Origin: Fusobacteriaceae bacterium UBA2433
GTDB lineage: Bacteria; Fusobacteriota; Fusobacteriia; Fusobacteriales; Fusobacteriaceae
NCBI GenBank assembly: GCA_002342785.1
Contig: DDQV01000007.1
Location: forward strand, 1-12,918
Length of the DNA stretch: 12,918 nucleotides
Reading direction: 5' to 3'
A program made the translations under genes and the position numbers. Position 1 is the stretch's first letter, and each line of letters starts with the position of its first letter. The notes beneath the pieces are model-generated. The model had not been told where the DNA came from. It was given only the letters and a program-made list of their open reading frames with translations, and did no database searches. This document shows, in pieces, positions 6,018 to 12,918 of this stretch.

Positions 6018-6374
6018 ATGATCTTTAACAAAACTATGAGAATTATTTGGTGTATTTCTTTTTTAATAAGTTTATTATCAATTCTTATTTTTAACTATGA
6101 TAATATTTTTAGATTAGGATTTGGAATAATTTCAGCTATATTATTTATTGTAGACTTTATGATGGTATCAACTATTTCTAAAAAATTAACTATTTCTAAA
6201 ATATTTGAAAGAAGATGGCATCTATTTGCAATTTTAACTCAATGGCTTTTTTGGGTAATGCTCTTATATATTCCATTTAGAGCAGAACTAAGTTTAGCTT
6301 ATAAATTATTTTTTATAGTTGACTTATTTGTTGTAACAACATTTGCATTTTACAAATTTACAAATCAAAAATAA
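6018..6374 (+). CDS. Four-helix membrane protein of unknown function
   Basis: This 118-residue protein is not one I recognise. It has four hydrophobic segments at about 8-25, 31-50, 67-86 and 93-112, joined by short loops. The largest loop, between helices 2 and 3 (about 51-66), is rich in basic residues (SKKLTISKIFERRWH), which would place it in the cytoplasm by the positive-inside rule, along with both termini. No signal-cleavage site or catalytic motif is visible. The ATG has a good AAGGAGTG ribosome-binding site. It is a single-gene unit with its own strong promoter, an overlapping dyad and a terminator, so its expression is probably controlled separately from both neighbours. A small ion-channel-like or stress-response membrane protein is possible, but nothing in the sequence decides this. 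Confidence 0.7.
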   Translation: MIFNKTMRIIWCISFLISLLSILIFNYDNIFRLGFGIISAILFIVDFMMVSTISKKLTISKIFERRWHLFAILTQWLFWVMLLYIPFRAELSLAYKLFFIVDLFVVTTFAFYKFTNQK

Positions 6375-6378
6375 TAAT

Positions 6379-6432
6379 AAAAAAAGAAGAAAATTTAAAA
6401 TTAAAATTAATTCAAATTTTCTTCTTTTTTTT
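6379..6432. terminator. Bidirectional rho-independent terminator
   Basis: AAAAAAAGAAGAAAATTT (6379-6396) pairs with AAATTTTCTTCTTTTTTT (6414-6431), an 18-bp stem with a 17-nt loop. There is a T-run on the + side and an A-run on the other, so it can end both the membrane-protein gene (+) and the convergent response-regulator gene (-). Confidence 0.85.
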
Positions 6433-6452
6433 ATTTGATCTATATAATTTGA

Positions 6453-7145
6453 TTATACAGAAAATTTATAACCTATTCCCCAAACAGTTTTAACAAATTT
6501 TGGATGTTTAGGTGAATCTTCTATTTTTTTCCTAAGATGTCTAACATAAACCATGACAGAATTATTATCTATAACAGTATCTCTCCAAACATATTCATAT
6601 AGTTGCTCTTTAGTAAATACTCTATTCGGATTTTCCATAAAGAATTTCATCAACATTATCTCTTTTGAAGTACACACTATTTCCTCTCCATTTTTAAATA
6701 ATTGATAAGTATTTATATCTAATACAAAAGGTTCTCGAATTATTTTTCTAGAAACATTTTGCATCTTCTTAATTTTTTCCCCTCTTCGAAGATGAGCTTT
6801 TATTTTTGCAATTAAGACTGCCATACTAAAAGGTTTAGTGATATAATCGTCAGCTCCCATTCCAAGAGCAAGAATTTTATTGTAGTCTTGTTTCTTACCA
6901 CTAAGAAAAATAACGGGCACTTCAATACCCTTCATCTGAATCTTTTTTAAGATTTCAAAACCATCTGTATCATTTAGCATAACATCAAGAATAATTAGAT
7001 CAAAATTTTGATTATCAATAATGTTTTCAGCTTCAACTTCTGTTGAAGCTGATAATATGTTAATGTTTTCAGGTTCAAGAGCTTTTTCTATCATCTTGCA
7101 TATAACCTTATCATCATCAACCAATAATACTTTAAAACTTCTCAA
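6453..7145 (-). CDS. OmpR-family two-component response regulator
   Basis: This 230-residue protein has a receiver domain (about 4-120) with the acidic pocket D10-D12, phospho-acceptor D54 in LIILDVMLND, S82 in the Thr/Ser switch position and K104 in ITKPF. A winged-helix Trans_reg_C domain follows (about 134-230), with the recognition region NNSVMVYVRHLRKKIE and the terminal wing GIGYKF. All key residues are intact, so it should be a working phosphorylation-dependent DNA-binding regulator. The start is TTG at 7145, chosen because AGGAGG (7157-7152) lies 6 nt upstream and no ATG is suitably placed. No histidine kinase is co-transcribed with it. It is divergent from the two hybrid kinases at 7400-11855, with a 254-bp gap, and those are its likely partners by position. 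Confidence 0.92.
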   Translation of the reverse strand: MRSFKVLLVDDDKVICKMIEKALEPENINILSASTEVEAENIIDNQNFDLIILDVMLNDTDGFEILKKIQMKGIEVPVIFLSGKKQDYNKILALGMGADDYITKPFSMAVLIAKIKAHLRRGEKIKKMQNVSRKIIREPFVLDINTYQLFKNGEEIVCTSKEIMLMKFFMENPNRVFTKEQLYEYVWRDTVIDNNSVMVYVRHLRKKIEDSPKHPKFVKTVWGIGYKFSV

Positions 7146-7151
7146 AATGAA

Positions 7152-7157
7152 CCTCCT
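7152..7157 (-). promoter_or_regulatory. Ribosome-binding site that fixes a TTG start
   Basis: AGGAGG on the - strand is 6 nt before TTG at 7145-7143, supporting a non-ATG start for the response regulator. Confidence 0.8.
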
Positions 7158-7319
7158 AAAAACAATAGATCAAATAATCATATAAAACTACTACATATAT
7201 AATACTATATAAGTCCAAAAAATGCATATTTAATTATATTTCTTAAAAAAATTTAAAAAATAAATTAATATAAATATATAATATTAACTTTTCAGATAGA
7301 GATTAGTACTGTATTTAAT

Positions 7320-7349
7320 TTGACAATATAGGAAGTGTCGACTTATCAT
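7320..7349 (+). promoter_or_regulatory. Likely promoter of the tandem kinase genes
   Basis: TTGACA (7320-7325) is followed after 18 bp by TATCAT (7344-7349), about 50 nt before the first kinase start. A TATAAT at 7356-7361 lacks a properly spaced -35. The remaining divergent spacer (7158-7319) is extremely AT-rich, and I could not place the response-regulator promoter within it. Confidence 0.5.
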
Positions 7350-7399
7350 ATACAATATAATAGAATTAAATGTTTAATTAATTTTAAGGAGTAACCATA

Positions 7400-9631
7400 A
7401 TGAATAAAAAAAGATTAAAACAATTATTTATAATTTTAGTAGGAGTAATTTCCCTTTTAATTATTCAAATAAGTAGAAAAAGTTTTTTAAATTATGAAAA
7501 AATAATAGTTTCTCAACAACAAGAACAACTCTTAACAATCTCAAGATTAGTTGGAAGAAGTATATTAAATTTTGTAGAAGATAAAGTAAAGATGGTTGAT
7601 TATTTAGCTGAGAATATAAAACCTGATCTTTTTAAAAAGGATAAAAATAATTTGATCTTAAAAAAATTAAAAGCTTTTAATAAAACTAATGGAGATCAAA
7701 TCTCAAATCTTCAATATATAGATTTTGTGGATAACGTTAATCTCATATATCCTGGTAGTCTAGTAAATAACATTAGTTTTAAAAATAAATATGAATTTAT
7801 TGAAATAATGAAAACAAAAAAAATAATGAAAGGAACCTATATTGGAGAAGTTTATAAAATAGCTGATAAAGCCTATGCATTTAATATATTTAAACCTGTT
7901 TATAAAGATAAAAATCTTATTGGAACCATAATTGTAAAGATAGATATTAATGATATGTATAATTTAATTGTTAAACCTGTAAGAGCAGGAAAGTTTGGTT
8001 ATGCAATGCTAAAAAATAGTGATGGAATTATAATTATGCACCCTGTTGAAGAACAGATTGGTTATGATATATTGGTAGACAGAAGAAAAAAATATCCTGA
8101 TCTAGATTACAGTGAGTTAGAGGAACTTGTCAGAAGACAACTTAGTGGCGTCGAAGGGACCCATATCTATCATTCCTACTGGTGGCCACAAAAAAAATTA
8201 GTAAAAGTAAAAAAATTCCAAGCCTTTACACCTATCGACATAACTAGAAAATTTTGGATTGTTGCAGTAACAATGTCTTACGATGAAATTCATGGAGCAA
8301 TAAAAAAATATTCATATAATATAACTGCAATTGCACTGGCATTTATCACTATAATTTCACTGGCATTATTTATAGTTATGAGGATGATTAGCAATAAAGA
8401 AGCTCATAAAATTGAGATGAACTACTTAAAAGAGATAAATGAATCAAGTGAAGATTTAAGACAAAAAGACACTGAACTTCATCAAAGAAAAAAATTAGAA
8501 ACTGTGGGAACTTTAACAGGTGGAATAGCTCATGAATTTAATAATATACTGACACCTATAATGGGTTACTCAGAGATGATCCTCATGGGATTAAAACCTG
8601 AAGATGAGATCTATGATGACATGAAAATAATTAATGATTCCTCAAAAAAAGCTAGAGATGTAATCGATCAGATCTTATCCTTTAGTGGTGATAAAAATAT
8701 AATAATCCAATATAAAGTTTTAAAAATAAATAGAGTAGTAAAAGAAGCACTAAATTTTTTTGAATCGGCTAGTCATTCTAATATAAAAATAAATAAAAAA
8801 ATTTCAGAAAATAGTGGAAATGTTTTTGCTAATGAAACGCAGATCTATCAAGTACTTTTAAATCTGTGTATAAATGCATATAATTCTATGAAAGAGAGGG
8901 GGGGAGAACTCGATATAGAACTGTCTGTAATAGATTATAATAAAGATAAAAAACTAAAAAAAAGTGGACTAGATAATAAAAAATATATTAAATTAAGTGT
9001 CAAGGACGATGGATCTGGACTTGACAAAGAGAGGGTAAAACAGATCTCCGATCCTTTTTCTTATGAATCTCAATATGAAAATAATACAGGCTTTGGTTTG
9101 TCTGTTGTTATGGGAATAATTACAAAACACGGTGGAAGAGTATTTATAGAAAGTGAAGTTGGAAAAGGAACTAAGATCGATGTATATTTACCTCAATCAG
9201 ATAGAAAAATTAAGATTGATAACCTTAATTTTGAAGTATCTCAACATGGAAATGAAAGAATTTTAATAATCGATAAACAAGAAATTATAATAAAACCCTT
9301 AAAAAAACAACTTGAAGAATGGGGATATAAAGTTACTATATATACCGATACTTCAGAGGTTGTGAGAAATTTTAATATACTTAAAGATAAGATAGATATA
9401 GTTATCAGTGAAATTCGTATGCCAGAAATAAGTGGAATTCAACTTGCAAAAAAATTTAAAAGACATAATCCAAAAATTAAAATATTATTAATGACCGCAA
9501 ATACAGAGGAACCTCTAGAAGAATATATTCAAAATAAAATAATCGATGACTATACATTAAAACCTGTATCTGCTGAAAAAATTAATAACAGGATAAGAAA
9601 AATTATGGATAAAACTTTTTTGAATCTTTGA
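7400..9631 (+). CDS. Hybrid sensor histidine kinase with Cache-type sensor and degenerate receiver
   Basis: This 743-residue membrane kinase has TM1 at about 7-24, an extracytoplasmic double-Cache-like sensor (about 25-305, with FGYAMLKNSDGIIIMHP and FWIVAVTMSYDEI), TM2 at about 307-328 and a short coil. The HisKA domain has phospho-acceptor H378 in TLTGGIAHEFNN. The HATPase_c domain (about 475-598) keeps the N box (QVLLNLCINA), the G1 motif (DDGSGLD) and the G2 motif (TGFGLSVV). A C-terminal receiver (about 619-737) follows. The receiver is abnormal: the phospho-Asp position is Glu (E671, in ISEIRMPEISG) and the acidic pair reads D625-K626, while T699 and K721 are retained. It probably cannot accept phosphate and may be locked or purely structural. 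A good GGAG site precedes the ATG. It is co-transcribed with its paralogue 19 nt downstream. Confidence 0.93.
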   Translation: MNKKRLKQLFIILVGVISLLIIQISRKSFLNYEKIIVSQQQEQLLTISRLVGRSILNFVEDKVKMVDYLAENIKPDLFKKDKNNLILKKLKAFNKTNGDQISNLQYIDFVDNVNLIYPGSLVNNISFKNKYEFIEIMKTKKIMKGTYIGEVYKIADKAYAFNIFKPVYKDKNLIGTIIVKIDINDMYNLIVKPVRAGKFGYAMLKNSDGIIIMHPVEEQIGYDILVDRRKKYPDLDYSELEELVRRQLSGVEGTHIYHSYWWPQKKLVKVKKFQAFTPIDITRKFWIVAVTMSYDEIHGAIKKYSYNITAIALAFITIISLALFIVMRMISNKEAHKIEMNYLKEINESSEDLRQKDTELHQRKKLETVGTLTGGIAHEFNNILTPIMGYSEMILMGLKPEDEIYDDMKIINDSSKKARDVIDQILSFSGDKNIIIQYKVLKINRVVKEALNFFESASHSNIKINKKISENSGNVFANETQIYQVLLNLCINAYNSMKERGGELDIELSVIDYNKDKKLKKSGLDNKKYIKLSVKDDGSGLDKERVKQISDPFSYESQYENNTGFGLSVVMGIITKHGGRVFIESEVGKGTKIDVYLPQSDRKIKIDNLNFEVSQHGNERILIIDKQEIIIKPLKKQLEEWGYKVTIYTDTSEVVRNFNILKDKIDIVISEIRMPEISGIQLAKKFKRHNPKIKILLMTANTEEPLEEYIQNKIIDDYTLKPVSAEKINNRIRKIMDKTFLNL

Positions 9632-9650
9632 TAGAAATAGGAGTGAATAG

Positions 9651-11855
9651 ATGAATAAAGTTAAATTTAAAATAACGTTGATTTTAATTTTTGTAGCAAT
9701 GATTGTCGTTATTAAAAATATCAACTATAAAAGTTTTATCGATTATGAAAATACAATTCTTTCTCAACAAAATAATCATCTTCTTACTATTGCCAAATCA
9801 ACAGCAAAAAGTTTAGAACTCCATATAGATGGAAAAGTCAGAGAGATAACTAATCTTGCAGATAACTTAGCAATACTTTCAGAAGAAACTAAGTTAAGCA
9901 ACAAACTCATATTAAAAGAACTTGAATCATTTCAAAAAGTTCAAGGAAAAGAGATCCTTGAATTAAGATATATAGATAAAAACGAAGATACAGCAGCTAT
10001 CTATCCAATGAGAATGATCAATTTAAAAGATCTTAACTTCAACGATAATTTCAAAAGAGTAAGGGCAATGAAAATACCTTATATTAGTAAACCTTTTATA
10101 AATAGTACAGGAAAATTTGCTTTTTATATCTACCAACCTCTAATTCTTAATAATAATTTTGAAGGTATTATATTAGGAAAAATTGATTTGGAAAATATAT
10201 ATAATAAACTTGTTAAATCTATAAAAGCTGGTAAACAAGGATATGTAATGGTCAAAGATAGTAATGGTATTGCTCTAATGCATCCAGTAAAACAACAAAT
10301 AGGATTTGATGAGATTAAAATAGGAGAAAAAAAATATCCCAAGTTTGATTTTTCAGAATTAAAAACCCTAGTTAAAGAACAATCTAAAGGTGAAGAAGGA
10401 ACATTTATCTATGATTCATATTGGCAATCTGAAAAAAAATTTAAAAAAATAAAAAAAATGTGTGGTTATGCTCCAGCTTTTATAGGAGATGAATTTTGGG
10501 TGGTTTCAGTGGTTATGTCATATGATGAAATAAGTGCTCCAATTAAAAATTATTTTTATTCGAGTCTATTAGTTTCCTTTATAATGATTTTAATTTTTGC
10601 ATGGATACTCAGCCTTATAATTAGAATGGTAAAGAATAAAGAAGCATATCAAATGGAAAATTCATACTTACACGAATTAAATGAAGCTGATAAAAAATTA
10701 AGAGAAAAAGAAGCTGAACTACATCATAAAAGAAAGATGGAAACAATAGGAACTTTAACTGGTGGAATAGCCCATGAATTTAATAATATTTTGATGCCAA
10801 TTATGGGTTATTCAGAGATGATCCTACGAAACTTAGATTCAGATACCGATATATATGAAGACGTCAAGGTAATATACGATTCTTCTAAAAGGTCTCAAGA
10901 AATAATCGACCAAATTTTAACTTATAGCGATGAGAAAATTAATGTTGAACACAAAGTTTTATTTTTAAGTGAAATACTTTTTGAAATGAAAAAAATTATA
11001 GAATCAATACTTTCTAAAGATATAGAATTAAAATTAATTATAGAAGATGAAAAAAATTTTATAATAGGTAATGAAACTCAACTTCACCAAGTAATACTAA
11101 ATCTTGTAAAAAATTCTATAAATGCAATGAAAAATTCTAAAAAACAAAAACTTACAATAAAATTGTCTAGAATTATAGGTGAAGACAACAATGAATATTG
11201 TAAACTAAGTATAAAAGATACAGGATGTGGGATGACAGAAGAAACTCTAGAAAAAATATTCGATCCTTTTTATACTAAAAAACTTTCAAAGAATAGTACA
11301 GGTTTAGGTCTGTCTGTAGTTGTAGGAATAGTTGAAAAACATGGTGGGTATATCCAAGTTAGTAGTGAAATAAATAAAGGTAGCAATTTCAATTTATTTT
11401 TTCCTTTGACAAATACAAAAAAAATGAACTCTAACAAATTAGAAAAAGAAAAATATCCAATACAACTAGAGGGTCATGAAAAAATTATGATCTTAGATGA
11501 TGAAAAATTTATTGTTAAAATGTTGAAAAAAGGACTAGAAGGTTTAGGATATACAACTGAATCATTTGAGAATGGATATGATGTTTTAAAAAGATTTGAG
11601 AATTCCTCTTCAAAGATTTGTGATATCTTAATAACAGATCTTACTATGCCTGGAATAAGTGGGATTGAACTAGCAACATTATTGAAAGAAAAAAATAAAA
11701 ATTTAAAAATTATTCTAATAACTGCACACCCAAAGGAACCACTTGAAATTTATATAGAAGATGGAATAATAAACGACTTTCTTCTAAAACCTGTATCTGC
11801 GGCAGAAATAAGTAGGTGTATAAGAAAACTTTTTTTATCGAAAAAAAACAGATAA
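9651..11855 (+). CDS. Hybrid sensor histidine kinase with Cache-type sensor and intact receiver
   Basis: This 734-residue protein is a clear paralogue of the preceding gene along its whole length. It has TM1 at about 8-24, an extracytoplasmic Cache-like sensor (about 25-300; QGYVMVKDSNGIALMHP, FWVVSVVMSYDEI), TM2 at about 304-325 and a HisKA domain with H375 in GTLTGGIAHEFNN. The HATPase_c domain (about 472-586) has LVKNSINAM, KDTGCGMTE and STGLGLSVV. The receiver (about 611-729) has the acidic pair D616-D617, phospho-acceptor D663 in ITDLTMPGISG, T691 and K713. Unlike its neighbour, every phosphorelay residue is present. Its sensor has diverged from the upstream one, which suggests a different or additional ligand. 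An AGGAGTG site precedes the ATG, and a terminator follows the gene at 11880. Confidence 0.94.
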   Translation: MNKVKFKITLILIFVAMIVVIKNINYKSFIDYENTILSQQNNHLLTIAKSTAKSLELHIDGKVREITNLADNLAILSEETKLSNKLILKELESFQKVQGKEILELRYIDKNEDTAAIYPMRMINLKDLNFNDNFKRVRAMKIPYISKPFINSTGKFAFYIYQPLILNNNFEGIILGKIDLENIYNKLVKSIKAGKQGYVMVKDSNGIALMHPVKQQIGFDEIKIGEKKYPKFDFSELKTLVKEQSKGEEGTFIYDSYWQSEKKFKKIKKMCGYAPAFIGDEFWVVSVVMSYDEISAPIKNYFYSSLLVSFIMILIFAWILSLIIRMVKNKEAYQMENSYLHELNEADKKLREKEAELHHKRKMETIGTLTGGIAHEFNNILMPIMGYSEMILRNLDSDTDIYEDVKVIYDSSKRSQEIIDQILTYSDEKINVEHKVLFLSEILFEMKKIIESILSKDIELKLIIEDEKNFIIGNETQLHQVILNLVKNSINAMKNSKKQKLTIKLSRIIGEDNNEYCKLSIKDTGCGMTEETLEKIFDPFYTKKLSKNSTGLGLSVVVGIVEKHGGYIQVSSEINKGSNFNLFFPLTNTKKMNSNKLEKEKYPIQLEGHEKIMILDDEKFIVKMLKKGLEGLGYTTESFENGYDVLKRFENSSSKICDILITDLTMPGISGIELATLLKEKNKNLKIILITAHPKEPLEIYIEDGIINDFLLKPVSAAEISRCIRKLFLSKKNR

Positions 11856-11879
11856 GATCAATTAAATACATAATTAACT

Positions 11880-11905
11880 AAAAGCAATCTCAAGTTGCTT
11901 TTTTT
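11880..11905 (+). terminator. Rho-independent terminator after the kinase pair
   Basis: AAAAGCAA (11880-11887) and TTGCTTTT (11895-11902) form an 8-bp stem with a 7-nt loop, followed by T's to 11905. It separates the kinase transcript from the transporter operon. Confidence 0.85.
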
Positions 11906-11952
11906 AATTCTTAAAAAAATTTAAAATCTAAAAAGAAATATTTTAAGATTTA

Positions 11953-11970
11953 TATACTAGTATTAGTATA
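11953..11970. promoter_or_regulatory. Operator-like palindrome upstream of tctB
   Basis: TATACTA (11953-11959) and TAGTATA (11964-11970) form a 7-bp inverted repeat with a 4-nt gap. It overlaps a perfect 10-bp palindrome, ATACTAGTAT (11954-11963). It lies about 110 bp upstream of tctB. No convincing -35/-10 pair or sigma-54 site was found between it and the gene, so the promoter is unplaced. Confidence 0.45.
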
Positions 11971-12077
11971 CATTGTAAAAAAGAAGTTTTAAAAGTTCTA
12001 TAAATATATTTTAAGTTAAAAATTAGAACAAATTTCTTATATATAATTTTTAAAAAAATAAAAAAGGGGTGAAAGTA

Positions 12078-12569
12078 ATGAATATTAAAACAAAATCTGG
12101 GATAGCTATAACAGTATTTGGTCTAGTTTATACAATACTTGCTTACGCAATGCCAAAAGCTGCTATTGGAAATCCAATGGCACCAGCTATATTTCCATTA
12201 ATCCTAGGAATAGGATTAACTATAATGGGAGCTTTTTACTTTATTAGAGAAAATAAAGCATGGAAAGAAAAAGTAAAAAAAGAAGGAATAGAAAAAGTTG
12301 ATCCTGCAAAAGCAGCAATCCAAAAGAAAACAAATAAACTTATATTTTTAACATGCCTATCTGGAATAGGTTATGCACTTTTCTTTGAATCTTTAGGATA
12401 TGTACTTTCAACTAGTTTCTTTATCGGAATTATTATGTTTGCAATTAACGGAAAGAAAAATTGGAAATTAAATATATCAGTTGCACTAGTATTTAGTGTA
12501 GTGGTTTATTTCTTATTCTCATTTTTATTATCAATTCCGTTACCAGTTATGCCAATATTAGAAATTTAA
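12078..12569 (+). CDS. tctB: Tripartite tricarboxylate transporter small membrane subunit TctB
   Basis: This 163-residue membrane protein has hydrophobic segments at about 7-25, 36-56, 87-103, 106-123 and 131-152. The GNPMAPAIFPLILGIGLTIMG segment (residues 31-51) is the signature of the TctB family, which usually has four helices and is about 150-170 residues long. TctB is the small membrane partner of TctA in secondary transporters that import citrate or other carboxylates together with a periplasmic binding protein, TctC. I chose ATG at 12078 over an in-frame GTG at 12069. The GTG overlaps the ribosome-binding sequence GGGGTG, which is 6 nt before the ATG. tctA follows after 32 nt. Confidence 0.88.
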   Translation: MNIKTKSGIAITVFGLVYTILAYAMPKAAIGNPMAPAIFPLILGIGLTIMGAFYFIRENKAWKEKVKKEGIEKVDPAKAAIQKKTNKLIFLTCLSGIGYALFFESLGYVLSTSFFIGIIMFAINGKKNWKLNISVALVFSVVVYFLFSFLLSIPLPVMPILEI

Positions 12570-12601
12570 TTGTTAATAAAATTTATGGAGGTGAATATTT
12601 A

Positions 12602-12918
12602 ATGGGTGAAATATTTGGTAGTTTGATGGATGGTTTTGCTGTAGCAGCAACACCAATGAATATATTATGGGTAACAATCGGAGGAGTTTTAGGAACTATT
12701 GTTGGAATGCTTCCTGGTCTTGGACCTGCGACGGGAGTAGCAGTATTACTTCCAATGACATTCTCAATGGGACCTACTGCGGCACTTATTACAATGTGTG
12801 GAATATATTATGGGGCAATGTTTGGAGGATCTAGAAGTTCAATCCTTATTAATACACCAGGAGACGGAGCGGCACTTGCTGCAACATTTGATGGGTATCC
12901 AATGGCACAAAATGGACG
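12602..12918 (+). CDS. tctA: Tripartite tricarboxylate transporter large membrane subunit TctA (partial, 5' end)
   Basis: The first 105 codons are present and the gene runs off the window edge; the complete family is about 500 residues. The visible part has the conserved TctA start: an N-terminal hydrophobic segment, GMLPGLGPATGVAVLLPMTF, then a YYGAMFGGSRSSILINTPGD loop and DGYPMAQNG. These glycine/proline-rich motifs define the TctA family (DUF112) and form the transport core that receives the substrate from TctC. GGAGGTG lies 8 nt before the ATG. It is co-transcribed with tctB. The Arg in GGSRSS and the Asp in NTPGD replace the more common Thr and Glu, which may mark a particular substrate subgroup, but this cannot be judged from the sequence. 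Confidence 0.93.
   Translation, partial: MGEIFGSLMDGFAVAATPMNILWVTIGGVLGTIVGMLPGLGPATGVAVLLPMTFSMGPTAALITMCGIYYGAMFGGSRSSILINTPGDGAALAATFDGYPMAQNG

Noticed and set aside
10130..10342. A 70-residue - strand open frame
   Set aside because: It is an antisense shadow of the sensor domain of the second kinase.
12069..12077. GTG at 12069 as the tctB start
   Set aside because: It overlaps the ribosome-binding sequence GGGGTG, which is ideally spaced for ATG at 12078. The family N-terminus also fits the later start.
11906..12077. A sigma-54 type promoter for the transporter operon
   Set aside because: No GG-N10-GC pattern of the TGGCAC/TTGC type is present upstream of tctB.

Overview
The window is very AT-rich DNA with clear Shine-Dalgarno sites, TTGACA/TATAAT-type promoters and short U-tailed terminators. 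The codon use, the transposase types and the tripartite tricarboxylate transporter proteins suggest a Fusobacteriota genome (Ilyobacter, Propionigenium, Cetobacterium or a relative). That placement is inference from protein flavour; no search was run.

Layout. (1) About 1-3050 is an insertion-sequence graveyard. A decayed IS110-family transposase gene on the + strand (482-912 and 2180-2839) is split by an IS3-family (IS150-like) element on the - strand (about 956-2171). That element is itself decayed: it has lost its start codon, carries a frameshift, and has an internal deletion that removes two of the three DDE catalytic residues. (2) 3055-3752 is a - strand operon of seven tRNAs, read Tyr-Ile-Ala-Met-Glu-Val-Asp. 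It has a perfect consensus promoter and a rho-independent terminator. (3) 3760-5732 is a two-gene - strand operon: yvcK (CofD-like UDP-sugar-binding protein) followed by a COG0731-type radical SAM protein. The tRNA promoter begins 7 nt after the radical SAM stop codon. (4) 5898-6432 holds a 118-residue four-helix membrane protein of unknown function. A 23-bp dyad overlies its -35 box, and a bidirectional terminator follows it. (5) 6453-11905 is a signalling block: an OmpR-type response regulator (-), then, divergently, two tandem paralogous hybrid sensor kinases with extracytoplasmic Cache-type sensors. (6) 11950-12918 is the start of a tripartite tricarboxylate transporter operon, tctB and then tctA, which runs off the window edge. 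No tctC is present in the window.

How the parts may work together. The response regulator and kinases next to tctBA resemble the general arrangement in which a two-component system controls carboxylate uptake, as TctDE does for tctCBA. The pair is unusual because the first kinase has a degenerate receiver domain (Glu in place of the phospho-Asp, and a damaged acidic pocket), while the second receiver is canonical. No HPt protein is encoded here. I found no defence system, CRISPR array or obviously new large system. The most unusual items are the kinase pair, the dyads sitting on promoters, and the nested, internally deleted IS.
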